In this document: positions 21,726 to 33,800 of the stretch, one piece after another
Layout: the number at the start of each line of letters is the position of its first letter
Numbering within the stretch: the first letter of the stretch is position 1
Assembly (NCBI RefSeq): GCF_910591885.1
Contig: NC_063277.1
Span: 8,122,001-8,186,000 of the forward strand
DNA length: 64,000 nucleotides
Reading direction: 5' to 3'
From: Bombus terrestris
Lineage: Eukaryota; Arthropoda; Insecta; Hymenoptera; Apidae
The notes under the pieces: model-generated
Seen by the model: only the letters and a program-made list of their open reading frames with translations
Told to the model about the DNA's origin: nothing
Databases searched by the model: none
Translations under genes and position numbers: made by a program

Positions 21726-24700
21726 GACAAGTTTTGCACTGGAGGAGCATATAGACGTGTAGATACTCCAAACTAAAACATGTTATGGAAGTATTAAAGA
21801 ATTGTGAAAATTATTTCGTAAAGAAAACTAACAAATTAATTCGATTATCTATCTTATAAAACGTTTACCTCTGGTTCGTAGTTTTTAGGTCACAAACCTC
21901 TAAATACAAATTATACGTGTTTCGATGTTCTGCAATGGACACAGTGCTACAACGTTTAATAGATCGCTTGGATTGCTTAGCAGATACTAGAAAAATCGTG
22001 CAGTAAGCGTTTGAAGTTAAGACACAAGTTGCACATATGCAATGTATATGCAATGCAAGTATATATAATGTGAGACTGATTTATTCGCTGTAGGAAGAAA
22101 ACCTCCAGATCTGCCATATTCTTTTTAATAGAAAACGTATTACCCTCCTTTTTCTACGACGACAACTCACTATCAATAATTCTTCTACGGTACAATATAA
22201 ATACACCAAAGGAATTGAAACGGTCGAATATCGAGCGAGGAAAAGAACTGTTGCAAATGAATGACGAAGTGGAGCAGTGGAAGACAGACATTAAAGTGTA
22301 TTCCAAGAAGCGTTCAAGTACAAGGTTACGAGGTACACCCCGTATGGGACCAATCGCAGGGTAGTGCTGCAAGCTAGTTCTGCCCACTGGTCTAAATTAT
22401 GGGGTCGCTGTCCAGCTCGCCACGCATAAATGATTGCCCGTGTTATGTTAAACATCCAACAACGGAGAGCCCCGAGAGCTCACCCACACGAAACATCCGA
22501 TGAAGGTGGAAGAGAAGCTGGATAAGGGAAGAAGAGAAGTGGAGGAAGAGGCGAACGTTATTTATCTCGAGCAGTCGCACGAGCAAGGATTTTGAATAAT
22601 TCCTGGTCGGCGGAAGAGGTCGAGGATCTTGCAACTCCAGGCCACTTCGTATTGTCCATAAATATTCTCCAGTCTGCAAAAAGTGTTCGACCACGGGCCA
22701 CGCGTGCAACATCACATTTTCGTACCTCACATTCTCATTCTCTATCCTCAATTTGCTCTTCCTGACAGATACAGGGCATTCATCTTTTGTATTATACAAT
22801 CCTCGAAGCTGCAACATGTTGCCGCGTTTTTCCTTACATTTCGGAATCTCAAAAACGTCTCAATAATTTTCGACACGAATTTTTATATCAGTTACGTTTT
22901 TCCTAGAGCGTTTATAGATCAGGATCGAGAAAAGTCCTGTCTATTTTGGGATTTTCACAAATCCTAAAATCACTGCAGGAATTGTCTGCTGTTGAAAAGT
23001 TGATCGACAAACTATTCTCTATAACAAAGTGTATCGTAGGCTTTATATTATATACGAGACAGGTAGAAAAATTTACAATGAAGACAGTCTTCTTTAGATG
23101 AATTAGTTTAGATCATTGTAAAACTTTTTCACAGGAAAAATGTTGAATACTGAGAACTAGACTACAAAGGCATTGAAAGAATATTTAACTAAAAAAGAAT
23201 GAAAAAATCATCATCAACGGAATAGGTAGGAGACAATCATCAATAATGAAAGATTAAATAGTAGAACTTTTAATTAGATTTCTTTTCTTTCTGAGAATTT
23301 CCTATCGTCGGTCTAATGTTTTCCAAACGAACCGATCTTAATGTATCTTCCAAATAGGAGCGTAGAATATTATTTTTCCACTGATTGTGAGAATAGACGG
23401 TTCTGTCGCGGAAAGTGCAACAATTTGCTGGACACACGAATGCCTCAGAAACAAAAATACAGTTGGTGATCGACTCAGAGATCGGTCGGTCAGTGACCAA
23501 CGAGGAAAAAGACATATTAGAGACATCATAATGCCAGGGCGAAGCTGTGTTCCAATTTATAACCGGATGATATCGCGATAGAGTCTCAGGTTCGAGGCAT
23601 TGTGTTCGGTAGGGTTTCGTTCCTGATGTTACACCGGGCATCGACTGGGTGGGGTCTTGGTGCCTTGGTGGCCTGCCACAAGGTATCCTTTTGATATCCT
23701 GTTAACTAATGCTAGCTATTCGTTACAGACGAATAACTCAAGAGACGTATACGTTTTCCGCTTAAAGAATACTGCCGCGTTTCATGAACGATTCGACACA
23801 CTCGAGTCCTCGTTCGAAGATTCTTCAAAGTCTATCGAAGTATTGTTCTTTGGGATATCGATCTTTTCGATTCAATATCGGAATAAAACTTCACAATTTT
23901 ATATTCTTCACGTGTATTCTATTTTGTTTTAAATTAAAGTATTTGTTGGAAGTCATTGCGACGAACGTTATTTGTATTCTCTATTAATTTCTTTCAATTT
24001 GTTTATACAGATAAGTACAGTTATTTGGAATAGAGTTAAAACAAAATAAAATACGTACGTATTCAAGTACGAAGTATTATCAAAACCTCCTTTACAACGT
24101 TTTATCTGAATGCGACTTAAAAATAGTCTCACAGAGAAAAGGACAAGGTAAAGAACTTGAAAGACGCATAGATTAACACGTGCAAAGCAAAGGAAGAATG
24201 TAAAGAAGTATACATAAAGCTTATGTAATATAGTGGGTGAATGAAGGAAAAAAATCCTGGTTACAACGAGCGAGAAAAAGGACACCACGATGAGATATGA
24301 AGGTGAATCCACGAGATTCTTATTCATGAAGGAATACTTATTTTATACAGGAGATAAGAAAAATCTACATTATTGGTAAATATGTATTGCATTTATCGTG
24401 GCAGGTCAAGCAGGAAATTGACCTGCACCTCTCTAATTTCATACGTCTCGACTGATATTTTAATATTGCAATCATTGCACTAATTAAAAATAGTACATCA
24501 TCTTACAAATTTGAAATCAATTAATCCTACTGGAGCTTGAAATGACAATTTCTTCTAGAATTTCGCTCTTCAATGCGGATTATTCTAGCTAAACTAACTA
24601 CCTCTTAAAAAAACTTCTGCATTAATTAGAGAATTACATTCCAGATAGATACTCCTAATAAATTGTTAAAAAAAAAAAACAATCGTGACATAAAATAATC

Positions 24701-24900
24701 ATTCCGCAGCATAACAAGCTTGCAAGATTAATTAAACTGCAATAACTCCACCTATAACATTTCAGTCTACATTAACCCACATTTTTCAGAGGTTTTTCAA
24801 AATAATGTAGTACTATTTCTCCCTCGATCTAGGGTACAAGTCCAATCATCAAAAGAAAAGCATAGTATTGCGTGATAGCAGTTTCTTAGCGGATAGGTAC
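21725..24900. other. Non-genic stretch, moderate composition
   Basis: Frames of 124 codons (22443-22817, minus), 94 (22683-22967, plus) and 123 (23270-23641, minus) overlap other frames and resemble no family. A 119-codon minus frame at 23968-24327 is AT-driven (Phe/Leu/Tyr). A 10-A run lies near 24670. No gene is supported. Confidence 0.45.
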
Positions 24901-24904
24901 TTAC

Positions 24905-25038
24905 TTTGTAATTACTCTTCTGGAAGAATGATAAATATATCTGGGTTGCATAAACCTGAACTGCCGCCATTTCTCTTTCCACGGCATCAACGATCTCCAA
25001 TACGCTTTGCGACAGGTGAATCGGCCAAAGAGTGCACC
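24905..25038 (-). CDS. Candidate exon, helical segment, unrecognised
   Basis: On the minus strand a segment after tttgctgtaaAG ends at AATTACAAA|GTAAGT, a full-consensus donor. The frame open to that donor gives 44 residues beginning CTLWPIHLSQSVLEIVDAVE, with a balanced amino-acid mix and a predicted helix across the middle. An in-frame stop lies just upstream of the acceptor, so the open stretch coincides with the exon boundaries. A second frame is open across the same exon and ends in a stop at the donor. The plus strand also has a 100-codon frame here, which tempers the claim. It lies 160 bp downstream of the candidate exon at 25199-25340 on the same strand, but the phases (0 into 2 spare bases) do not join in this reading. 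Confidence 0.22.
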
Positions 25039-25198
25039 CTTTACAGCAAAAGAATTAATCGGAACGACAGCACAGAACGTGATCCCGTCAGGTTGAGTCC
25101 AGGAGTAGAGGATCGTGCTGGAGGGGCAGGACGAGGTTGGTCAAGTCCTTCCTTGTCGGGATCACTCTAGTAGGCGGTACCAACGTGGCCAGGCCTAC

Positions 25199-25340
25199 CT
25201 CTCTTCTGACTCGGGTGTAACAATGGATCTGCAACAATATAAGCATCTCGTTTTCGTCCGGATCTAGACTCGCTTCTGTGCTCTTCCTCTGACGTATACA
25301 CTGATACATGACAAGTAGCCAGCCCAACAAAACGCCGGGA
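25199..25340 (-). CDS. Candidate exon with membrane-like segment, unrecognised
   Basis: The minus strand shows an acceptor (ccgactgtatattcAG) at 25341, a 142-nt segment open in the frame used, and a donor GAGAG|GTAGGC at 25198. It encodes 47 residues. The first part, PGVLLGWLLVMYQCIRQRK, is a hydrophobic stretch closed by basic residues, as at the cytoplasmic edge of a membrane span. An acidic segment (SLDPDENEM) and a helix with a Cys and many Arg follow. The mix of acidic, basic and aromatic residues is unlike random AT-rich translation. In-frame stops lie just outside both ends. I do not recognise the protein. Confidence 0.25.
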
Positions 25341-25444
25341 CTGAATATACAGTCGGTAATGCGCTATTGTATCGACTTTAAATATCCGTTGGTTTCGTCT
25401 TCCGAGCGGTTTCCGGTATTCAACATTCTCCTGAATCTTCACAC

Positions 25445-27920
25445 GTTAACAGAAACTTTAACACGTGAGGAAAATTAGACGTTGATACAAAAAGGTACAA
25501 ATATAGGTAATATATAGAAATGATAATTCTATTTCAAACTGGAATACTATTGGTTAGGTATTGCCAGTGTGAATAGATATTGTATAAGCACAGGTATTTA
25601 ATTTCAGATACGAAAAAATATATATCGTGTATAGCGAATATAATAAGATGTATAGTGGAATCTTTTCTAAGAATTATGAATGCATTTGTTGTATGCGATA
25701 ATGAGTAAGGAATAAAATAGAATAAAAAATAAGAGCAAATAAGCAATAAAAGATGGTAGAAAAATAAAAATGAAGAAATAAAAAAATAGGAATTTTCCTT
25801 TCTGTTATGAAATTAGAATATTCATACTTAATGAGAACATGTCTGAATATACTACATATACATATACCTGGGCGTATTTAAAGTATAATTGCATGTAATT
25901 TTAGCTAAACTTTCTATGCTAGAAGAACACAGATCTACAATTTTAAGCACGAAAGTTGAAACAAGAATGATAAATGGAAAATATATAGAATTATTATTCA
26001 CAAAAATATTTATACGTTATTACATCCCTGGTATGAATTTTATAATACATAATTTCTAGAAATACACCGAATTTACGAAATTAATTAAATTCCAACTTAT
26101 AATCACGTACATATATTTTTCTTAAAAGCAGAATTAAAGAGACTCGTGTTATATGGTGTTTGTAACCGAGCCATGAAAATATTATGAAAACACCAGTTCG
26201 GTTTTTGTTCATTTACGCTTTGTTAAATGAACATCTCATGAATTATAAAAATTTTTTACCTTTGCGGCCGGGGATTAAGTTTTACATTCACAGCGTCGAG
26301 CGTATTTTACACTACGTCTGGTCCAACATTAAAAATAGATAATGGAGCGGTGAAAATAAACAGTCATCTACGTGCAATCGCTACGTAAGCATGCGTCGTG
26401 GAAAAAACAACAGATATGGAGAACAGGGTAAGGAAAAATATAAAGAAAAAAGCCAAATATCATTTTTAATTCATAACTCCATCGGAAAGTAACCAAGGTA
26501 CTCTGAGTTTAAAAACTGAGATAAAATATCATTTTCCTTATATTCTGTATCCTTTTTTGTGATGCTTTGCAAAAATTATTAAAAGATATTTCCTGCATCT
26601 TTAACAGCTTGGAACATTGCTATAATCTAACGAAAGTTGATCCATAAATAAGTAAATTCATCGCGAAACATTAATATACAAATAATATTTTATCTTTTCA
26701 ACTTCCGCTTTAATAGTTGCATTGCCTCAAGAAATAATTTTTACTAGCTACGAATTAATCGTAAAGATTTACTTATGAACTCACAGCTGTATCTACCTTA
26801 TGATAAAATAAATTAAAATTTCAACGATAATTTGAACGCAAAAACGGCGTAATTTATCAGTCAAGATCTCAAACAGCGAAACGCTGTAATTTATACCACG
26901 TTAAACATTTTAATAACAGTTACTAGTAGATACGACGTGTAACGAAATGATTTTTTTATCTTTGATTATCACTTACATAAACGTGACAGAATTACATTTT
27001 TTTTAACAAGGATAAATACTAGTTTCAAATAGAGACAGGTATATACCTGTGGACACGGCGATAGATGATCTCTACAAAATGATGTACCAATGATGTTGAC
27101 AATCTAGCGCCGAGAATACGACGATTCTCGTTCAACTAGCCTCGGTAACAAGCCTCATTGCCACTTTATTATCGCAAACAGATCTGCCAGGAATAGCCAC
27201 AAATCACACAGAACTGGTTATCCGGTGCGTCATACATGAGCTTATGTCCGTGTTTCTCAACAGCATTATCTATGGAAACGGACTAACTCTCCTATACTGA
27301 ATACGATGGGAAATATTCTCGAAACAGCATGGAACAATTAGCAATTAGCATAATTTCCAATCCATTACCTCCTAATAGAAATTCGAATGTATGCACAGAA
27401 GTGACTAAAAGGCATACATATAACAGCTTTGATTTATTAACTTCTAAATTAATTTGTATACGAGAATAAATGTGATTTGTAAAGATATCTTCTAGGCAGT
27501 TACTTCTGGATACGCAAGGGAAAAGGATTATTCTAAATTGAAATAACAATGTTTACACACAATTACAACTAGTTTACTCTTGAAGATATTATATTACTGT
27601 TTAATGAAATTGAAGTATCCATTCATTACGAATTTTAATCGGGCGAATCAACAAATAGTATGAATTTTAATAATACGTTGGAATAACGAATGTTACATTA
27701 ATTAGAGAGTGTTCACTAAATAATAAAATGTAAACTAATGTTACTCAACTTACATAATCAAAAGATCAGTCAAAGGTACCATAAACATGAGGTGAATTTT
27801 AGGTTAGATCCAGGTTAAGTTGTGAACACTTCAAAATATTACACTATTCACGGAAAACACGTACAATTAAAGATAATTCACTAAACAGTACCAAAAACTC
27901 TGTTATTCAAACAAAATCAA
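25445..27920. other. AT-rich non-genic stretch
   Basis: Very AT-rich with no credible frame; those at 25534-25746 and 27292-27549 (minus) are composition-driven. A short inverted repeat (AGTGTTCAC near 27707, GTGAACACT near 27821) is the only structure noticed. Confidence 0.6.
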
Positions 27921-27926
27921 TGTAAT

Positions 27927-27940
27927 CGATATCGATATCG
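27927..27940. promoter_or_regulatory. DRE-type element in a 14-bp palindrome
   Basis: CGATATCGATATCG is self-complementary and contains TATCGATA, the binding word of the insect promoter factor DREF. It lies about 530 bp upstream of the TATA candidate at 28458. A further TATCGATA occurs near 33812. The word is 8 bp, so chance is a real alternative. Confidence 0.3.
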
Positions 27941-28189
27941 CAGACGCCATAGAATTGAAAACAGAGCGGTTGAACGCCATTGCTACATAAAAGCAATCTA
28001 TGTGTCGACTTCACCTTCAAACTTTACCGACATCCTCTGCTATCTCCTTATTCCATTAACTTAACCTCAAATCATACAACATTACCCTGAAAAATGGCAT
28101 TGAAACGTTGTTGCTTAATGGAACACGTTCGATCTTGGATTTTTTGAAGAGAGATCCGCGGTTCTATGGTCGATATCCTCCGCGGCGGG

Positions 28190-28440
28190 TAGATCAATGC
28201 CCGCAACCAGCCCTAAATCACTCCTTATGACAAGAACAGATGTACGCGAACCTGTCCTGTCGCGAATAGTCAGCGCAATAAGGCGGCGGAGGACGGTCGC
28301 GCAGGTATCCGGTAGTCTGGTTCGTTCGGCTGGCTACATCGAATCTATGAGAGCGGCGTTATCGTATTGTAGACTATGAGGCGCTCTCCGCTCGGGCCGT
28401 TCGTGTTATGCCGGCTCGGTATACCGCGCGCGGCAGCAGC
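28190..28440. other. CpG-rich island upstream of a candidate promoter
   Basis: This is among the most CpG-dense stretches of the window and includes CCGCGCGCGG near 28424. A 60-codon plus-strand frame at 28197-28379 has no ATG start of note and no domain. Its place, ending some 20 bp before a TATA box, fits proximal promoter DNA. Confidence 0.35.
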
Positions 28441-28457
28441 AAGAATAACGCGACACG

Positions 28458-28489
28458 TATATAAAGACGATGGTATATCTGTATCAATT
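28458..28489 (+). promoter_or_regulatory. Candidate TATA/initiator core promoter
   Basis: TATATAAAG at 28458-28466 is followed by TCAATT at 28484-28489. The A of the TCA sits 28 bases after the first T of the box, the usual spacing in insect promoters. The initiator deviates from TCAKTY at its fourth base. A CpG-dense stretch lies upstream and CT-rich leader-like DNA with GAGA-type words follows. No recognisable coding exon follows; the frame from the ATG at 28492 gives 71 Ser-rich codons of no known family. Confidence 0.3.
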
Positions 28490-28499
28490 GTATGCATAT

Positions 28500-28800
28500 G
28501 TGGATCCCTTCTCTAACCTCTTCCTCCTCCGTTCACCTCTATCACACTCTCTCTCGCTCTGTGTTTTTCTCTCTCTCTCCCTCCGTTGCACCACACTTCG
28601 TTGGCGCTCCAAGTTCCAAGGAAGCTCGCGCTCCTAGAGCTGCCTATGTATATTTGTCGCGCTTAACCATTATACGCTTTATCGTTATTGTTCGTCACCG
28701 AACGTAGCCTCTCTTTCGTCCCACTCCGCGCCATACTGCGAACGCTGACCAGAGATGCAAGAGTGGAAGGGGACGACGGAGGGAAACTAGAGGGCGCTAG
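28500..28800 (+). other. CT-rich leader-like segment
   Basis: Runs of TCTCTC at 28548-28580 are the complement of GAGA-factor words, which are common near insect promoters. This could be an untranslated leader of a transcript starting near 28486. A 71-codon frame here has no recognisable domain. Confidence 0.3.
28784..28798 (+). promoter_or_regulatory. CTCF-like insulator motif
   Basis: AAACTAGAGGGCGCT matches the CTCF consensus CCASYAGRKGGCRSY at 13 of 15 positions, failing only at the first two. Plus-strand orientation. The same sequence could be read as part of a near-palindrome around GGGCGC. Confidence 0.4.
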
Positions 28801-30780
28801 AGAAAGAAAGACGGCGCTTCGAGAGTTAACCTCCGTTAAAACAGCATACCTTATGTGATCTTCATTTGAATACGATTATGGATAACGCGATACGCGAAAG
28901 AGCTATGCCGCGGCATCAAATTTGATATTCAAATGGACGATACGTCTCTTGTTCCTGCGCTCGCCAACTCCAGCTCGATCTGGACTGATCGAAGATTCGA
29001 CGAACACCGGCAGATCGCGAGACCGCGAGCTTTCCTGTCGGGTTTGTGTATTATACGTTTTCTGCGAAAGCGTACGAACAAGAACTAGCTACTTCCTGGA
29101 AGATGTGTACATGTATCGGGATTCGAGAGTTGCTTAGAAATAGAGAAAGAACGTGGTTAGAAATTATAAAGGCTGGTATACTTACATTATCTAATCGAGT
29201 AGAAGTAAAGTTATATCCAAGTAGATAAACGATAAAAACATTGATACACTCATCTCCATTATTCTATAAGCGCAGATAACATTTTCAAATAATACCATTT
29301 TCCTTCATTTCCTGTCATTAATGTAGTATGTTATAACCTTTTAGCCCTGACTGTTCTTGCTCGATCAAATTATACTTATATACGCGGAAGAAAAAAAAGA
29401 TGCTCATCGATACGGATAGCGTTTTTGAATGCTCGACGCACAATCCGCCATGGAGATAAAGTAAGAGCGCGATCTTATTTGAAAGTAAGATACGCGATCG
29501 GTGACATTTCTATGCCAAATATATCGCACAAAGCAGCGCCGCTTCTCCCTGTCATATTAAATATTATTTATGTTCGTTCGTATAAAGATCCCGGTTGCTT
29601 ACGAGGCTTGCTCTCTGCGCGGACGACCGCGTCTGTGTTTTCCATACAAGTACAATCACACACACGCCGCCGCGATAAACCGCCGCGTGTGTAACCACCA
29701 GCATATGAAACACAAAGAACGGCCAATCGAAAAACAATATCGATCCATTGTTTCGTCCGTCCAATAAATATCGTAAATATCGGTCTACTGAATTACAGGT
29801 CCAATCTCGTTCGCAGATCAGCCGACCTGCACTGTTACATCGTAAACTTGCCTCTCCGCTGGGCTTCAGCTAGTCTACTGATATAGTAGCTCCAACGCAA
29901 CGTGCGTTTGATGTAAAGGAATCCGCTTTGAAATTCCCTTTATACGCAAGGGTCTTTTTCTGAGTTGTTTAGAGTAAGTTTTTATTGATACATTCATAAA
30001 TTATATATGCTTGTTGAACTCGAAAAGAAGAAAGTCGTCATCTTAAAGCGCAAAAGTTGTAATACTACAAACAAAAATTTTGTTATGTTGCAATGTAAAT
30101 TCGTACTGTAATATTAAGGAAAATTAAATAAATATTTGAAAAGCGTGCAATTTTACTGAAATATGTATGACTTAAACTTTATGATAATTAAAAAAATAAT
30201 TTTCATCTTAACTGAAAATTGGAGATTGTATCGTAATTTAAAATATTACCAATGCTTAGAACAATTGAAATCTATTAAAAAAAGCGAAAGTATAGGTAGA
30301 TATTTTTACGGTTTGCATGCAAAGATACTCAAATGTATATTATGTTTTGTCGAGTATTGCGTCAATAAGAATACATAGATGGACAATGTTGATAGAAGAG
30401 ACTTTCTGAAGCGTATATAAAAAACGAATGTATCATGGAAGGCCATTGAGAAGTAACATTATATCGCATTTGTTCTCGTGTACCGAACTGCGACACACGT
30501 TTCTACTCGAGTTTCCGCCCTTGGTTTTACGTAACCCTTTGAGAGAGCGTAAGTCAATGATCATGACCAAGAAACACCAATTTCATCAAATTTTCTAGGG
30601 AAAATATTATGAACTAACGTAAATAAACATTAATGGCAATACATTTGTATATTATATTACATATTATGTTAACTGCCTTAAAGTACATAAAAGGACAATA
30701 AACGATATTTAAAACAGCTGCAAGATTTATGAAAGGATAGATGAATTAAATTGTGAATATTTAAGTTAGTTGATAGTACT
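28800..30780. other. Non-genic stretch
   Basis: Frames of 60-89 codons at 28922-29228 and 29425-29767 overlap each other or their complements. They show no domain. The sequence after 29.2 kb grows AT-rich. Confidence 0.45.
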
Positions 30781-30783
30781 GAC

Positions 30784-30798
30784 AGCGCCATCTCTTGC
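30784..30798 (-). promoter_or_regulatory. CTCF-like motif, opposite orientation
   Basis: Read on the minus strand, GCAAGAGATGGCGCT fits the last ten positions of the CTCF consensus (AGRKGGCRSY) exactly, plus two of the first five. AGATGGCGC is also the core reported for insect CTCF. Pho/YY1 (ATGGC core) is an alternative reader of the same bases. Confidence 0.35.
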
Positions 30799-30799
30799 T

Positions 30800-31900
30800 G
30801 AATATTCGAAGCTGCGGTGTGTTGCCAGTGACACTCAACTTACGTTCACATAGAAAATTTCATAATTATTTTACGAAGAAATATTCTCACTTATTAGTAT
30901 AAAAATGTTAAATAAGAAATTAAAAAATGAAAAATTCTTTAAATATAGGTACCACAGTGCAAATTAAAGCAGCAATTTCTTTAAAAAGGAACAAAATTTT
31001 TGCATACAATTTCAAGTTCAATTATTATTGATATTTTCATAAACGAACAATTATTGATCTACACAAACCAAGTATTTAATTTTTCGGATAAAACTAAATA
31101 CAAATAAAACAGTCATGCGATACAAATAATTTCTTTTGCAAATCTATAGGTTCTACTAAACTATCAGCTTGCAACGCGGTCCGTAATCATTAATCGCCAA
31201 TTGTATATTTCATTTTATTATTTCCTTTTCTTTCTTGTTCATCTATCTACCACTAGTTAGCTAGTTTTTTATTTTTTATTCTAACTACGTCTACTAGAGT
31301 ACTCTGTAATGTGTATCCACATATACAGAAGGTTTCTCTTATTGTTATTATAAAGCTGTCTTTAAATAACAACATCTATGATTATGATAAACGCTACAGG
31401 ACGATTCTGTTTATTTTAAACTGGTCATGAAACAAACAATTTATAAGATTGGAGTCCATACTATAGAAATCTACCAATTCCCCTTCCTACTTATAATTTT
31501 TCATTCAAATAACGGCAGACGTTCAAACAAGTAGATTCAGCCAGCAGAAGTTCTTCAATCAGACGCTAACTAGAATTCCCTTCCATTAAACTTCCACCAT
31601 AATAATGTCAATAATTAGCGTTGAACTCCCTAAGCATTCGGTACATTTAATCAAATCTATACTTGCAAGTCTACTAATAATTGCTAAAATGTACGCATAT
31701 ATGTACCTTTCAGAATTCAGAAATTGGCGGAAGCCGGTAAACAGGCGAAAAATTCCAGGAAATTTGGAATACGAACGCGCTGGGTACGTAGGTAGGTAGG
31801 TACGTGCACACATTGAATCCGTGAATTTTTCGCGAGTATCCAGCCGCGGTATAATCTCGCATCGAGTGGTTGGATAGACTCAGAGGAAAAAGAACGGCGG
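30800..31900. other. AT-rich non-genic stretch
   Basis: Nothing gene-like. A short GGTA tetranucleotide run lies at 31788-31801, bounded by ACGTA and TACGT. Confidence 0.55.
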
Positions 31901-32380
31901 GAGTACAGACGGAGAAACGTACACGCTAAGGGTGTAAGTAGAGGGAGCGAGCGAGAGAAAGAGAGTATGTATACGTATGTATTAGAAAGGGAAGAGCAAA
32001 CGAGGGAAAAGGAGAAAGAAAACGCGACTGTAGAGGGAAGAAGGGGGCGGAGAGTTAAAGAGGATTGCCGATCCATCCATGAGGGACGATGCAGTCTCTG
32101 AATGCGAGATAAAACCTCGCTGATGCCCAGCAGAGCGATCTGTGTAGTGCGAGTAAGAGTGCAAGCCGACCGTCAGGCGGAAAAGAAAGAAAAAGATAGA
32201 GGGTTAAAGAGAACAGCGGGCAGAAAGAGAGACAGGGAGGGTGAGAAAGAAAGAGTGATAGAGGGAGAAAGAGAGGGGAGAAGGGTGAGGAGATCCATTG
32301 AATACAGCGGAAGGTAAAACTCGAGGTACCAGATCCGAAGAGACGCTGAAGACTCTTCCAAATCCATATAAATTGTCGTA
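31900..32380. repeat. GA-rich (purine) domain
   Basis: The plus strand is dominated by GAGA, GGGA and AAAG words, densest at 32179-32293, where over 100 bases are nearly all purine with a few breaks. The complementary strand gives the 131-codon Leu/Ser/Phe/Pro frame at 32055-32450, which I treat as a composition artefact. Tracts like this bind GAGA-type factors and can form triplex DNA; either role is inference. Confidence 0.6.
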
Positions 32381-33800
32381 TTGTTAGAAGGCCATGCCGC
32401 ATACCAATTCGAGATGACACGGAAAAATCCACGGGGAAGAGCAGCGGCAACGATTTTTGTCGCCAGCTTCCAACGCGATCGCCAAGTCTATGTCGTTTCC
32501 CTTCGACATGGCATTGCGCAGAGTTTCGAATTTAGCATCCTCCGCGATCTACGTACCACACTCTGTCTTTCCGTTCCTCTTTTCGTTCGCTTTATCGGGC
32601 AATTCATGGGTTATTCAAAGGGACTATCTCTTCCTGGATTGTAGGTATAGTAGGAACGAAGGTGTAGCGCGTTCAGCTACCGCGGAACGTGTTATTTCTT
32701 TTGCTCCTTGAAAGAAGGAAATGAGAACGATCGATAAAGACACAGTTGCAATTAAAACCTTTTCTATAGATATTGCACCGACTGGTGACAGCTTTAATTG
32801 CATTACCTTCATTCGAATTTGATTCAGAAGAAAATTTCTCAAGAGTCTACGACTTAAGAAGAATTTGTTGAATTCGATAAACCCACGAAGTATTCATATC
32901 CTCACCTCGTATAAAGATTCATATATTTTCGTCTCATCCAATCTACAAAATCGGCTCTATACCATACATTTGGATTAAACACATTATTTCCAGAATTTTC
33001 CGTACATACGCTACTCCTTAACTACATAAAATATTGAAACTATTCGGAAATGAATCTAAATGATATTCTTCGATTCTTTAATACATACGAAGATTACTGA
33101 CACGATGAATACTTCGAAATTTCATTTTCTTACCAGTATTTTCTTATATTTCACACCTTCGTCGAAAAAGCAAAGAAACGAGACATAAGAGCGGCAGAAG
33201 AAACAGAATTTCTAGTCACCAATAGCCAATGGAAGAGTAGAGCGTGGCGAAGATCAGAAAGCAGGCTGGTCGCGGACGATTACCTCGGAGCGAAAGATTC
33301 GCTGACACACAGGGGCCTTACCTTACTGAAAATAACCCGCGCAGATACAAGTGGCAAAATTAAAAAGGAACACGAGAAGCGCGTTTAATCTCCCGGTCTA
33401 TAAAGACTCAGCGACGGGGGAGGATCGAGACGCGAGAAAAGAAGAAGATGGGAGAAAGGATTTCGCGCGATTCGGCAGCAGCCGCTCTACGTTTCGAAGG
33501 CATCGGCAGAAAGGAAATCGGCTTACCGGGCAAAAATATACTGATATTTATGAGGGTCGCGACATCAGAGCTAATCTTTCGGAGATAATAATTTATCGGC
33601 CACCGGTACACCAAGGAGGTGTATTTTGACTGAAATCCCTTTGCCCCTTCTTTCTTCCTTGCGTCTTTCCACGCCAACCCCCCTACGATTTCGATGCTCT
33701 CCGGTACCGACTCGTATTTCAGTCGACTTCAAAGAGCTGGTTGACAGCGCAACCTCCCTCGACGTTTCTTCCACGATAGAAAAGAACCACCGAAGAAAAA
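32380..33800. other. Mixed stretch with small GC patches
   Basis: Overlapping frames of 84-92 codons at 32381-32711, 33351-33629 (plus) and 33408-33677 (minus) have no recognisable product. A minus-strand AAG|GTAAGG donor-like word lies at 33311-33322 without a convincing exon. Confidence 0.4.

Noticed and set aside
27707..27829. 9-bp inverted repeat (AGTGTTCAC/GTGAACACT) about 110 bp apart, possible MITE
   Set aside because: Similarity does not extend beyond 9 bp and no target duplication is seen.
32055..32450. 131-codon minus-strand frame
   Set aside because: Leu/Ser/Phe/Pro-rich translation of the GA tract's complement.
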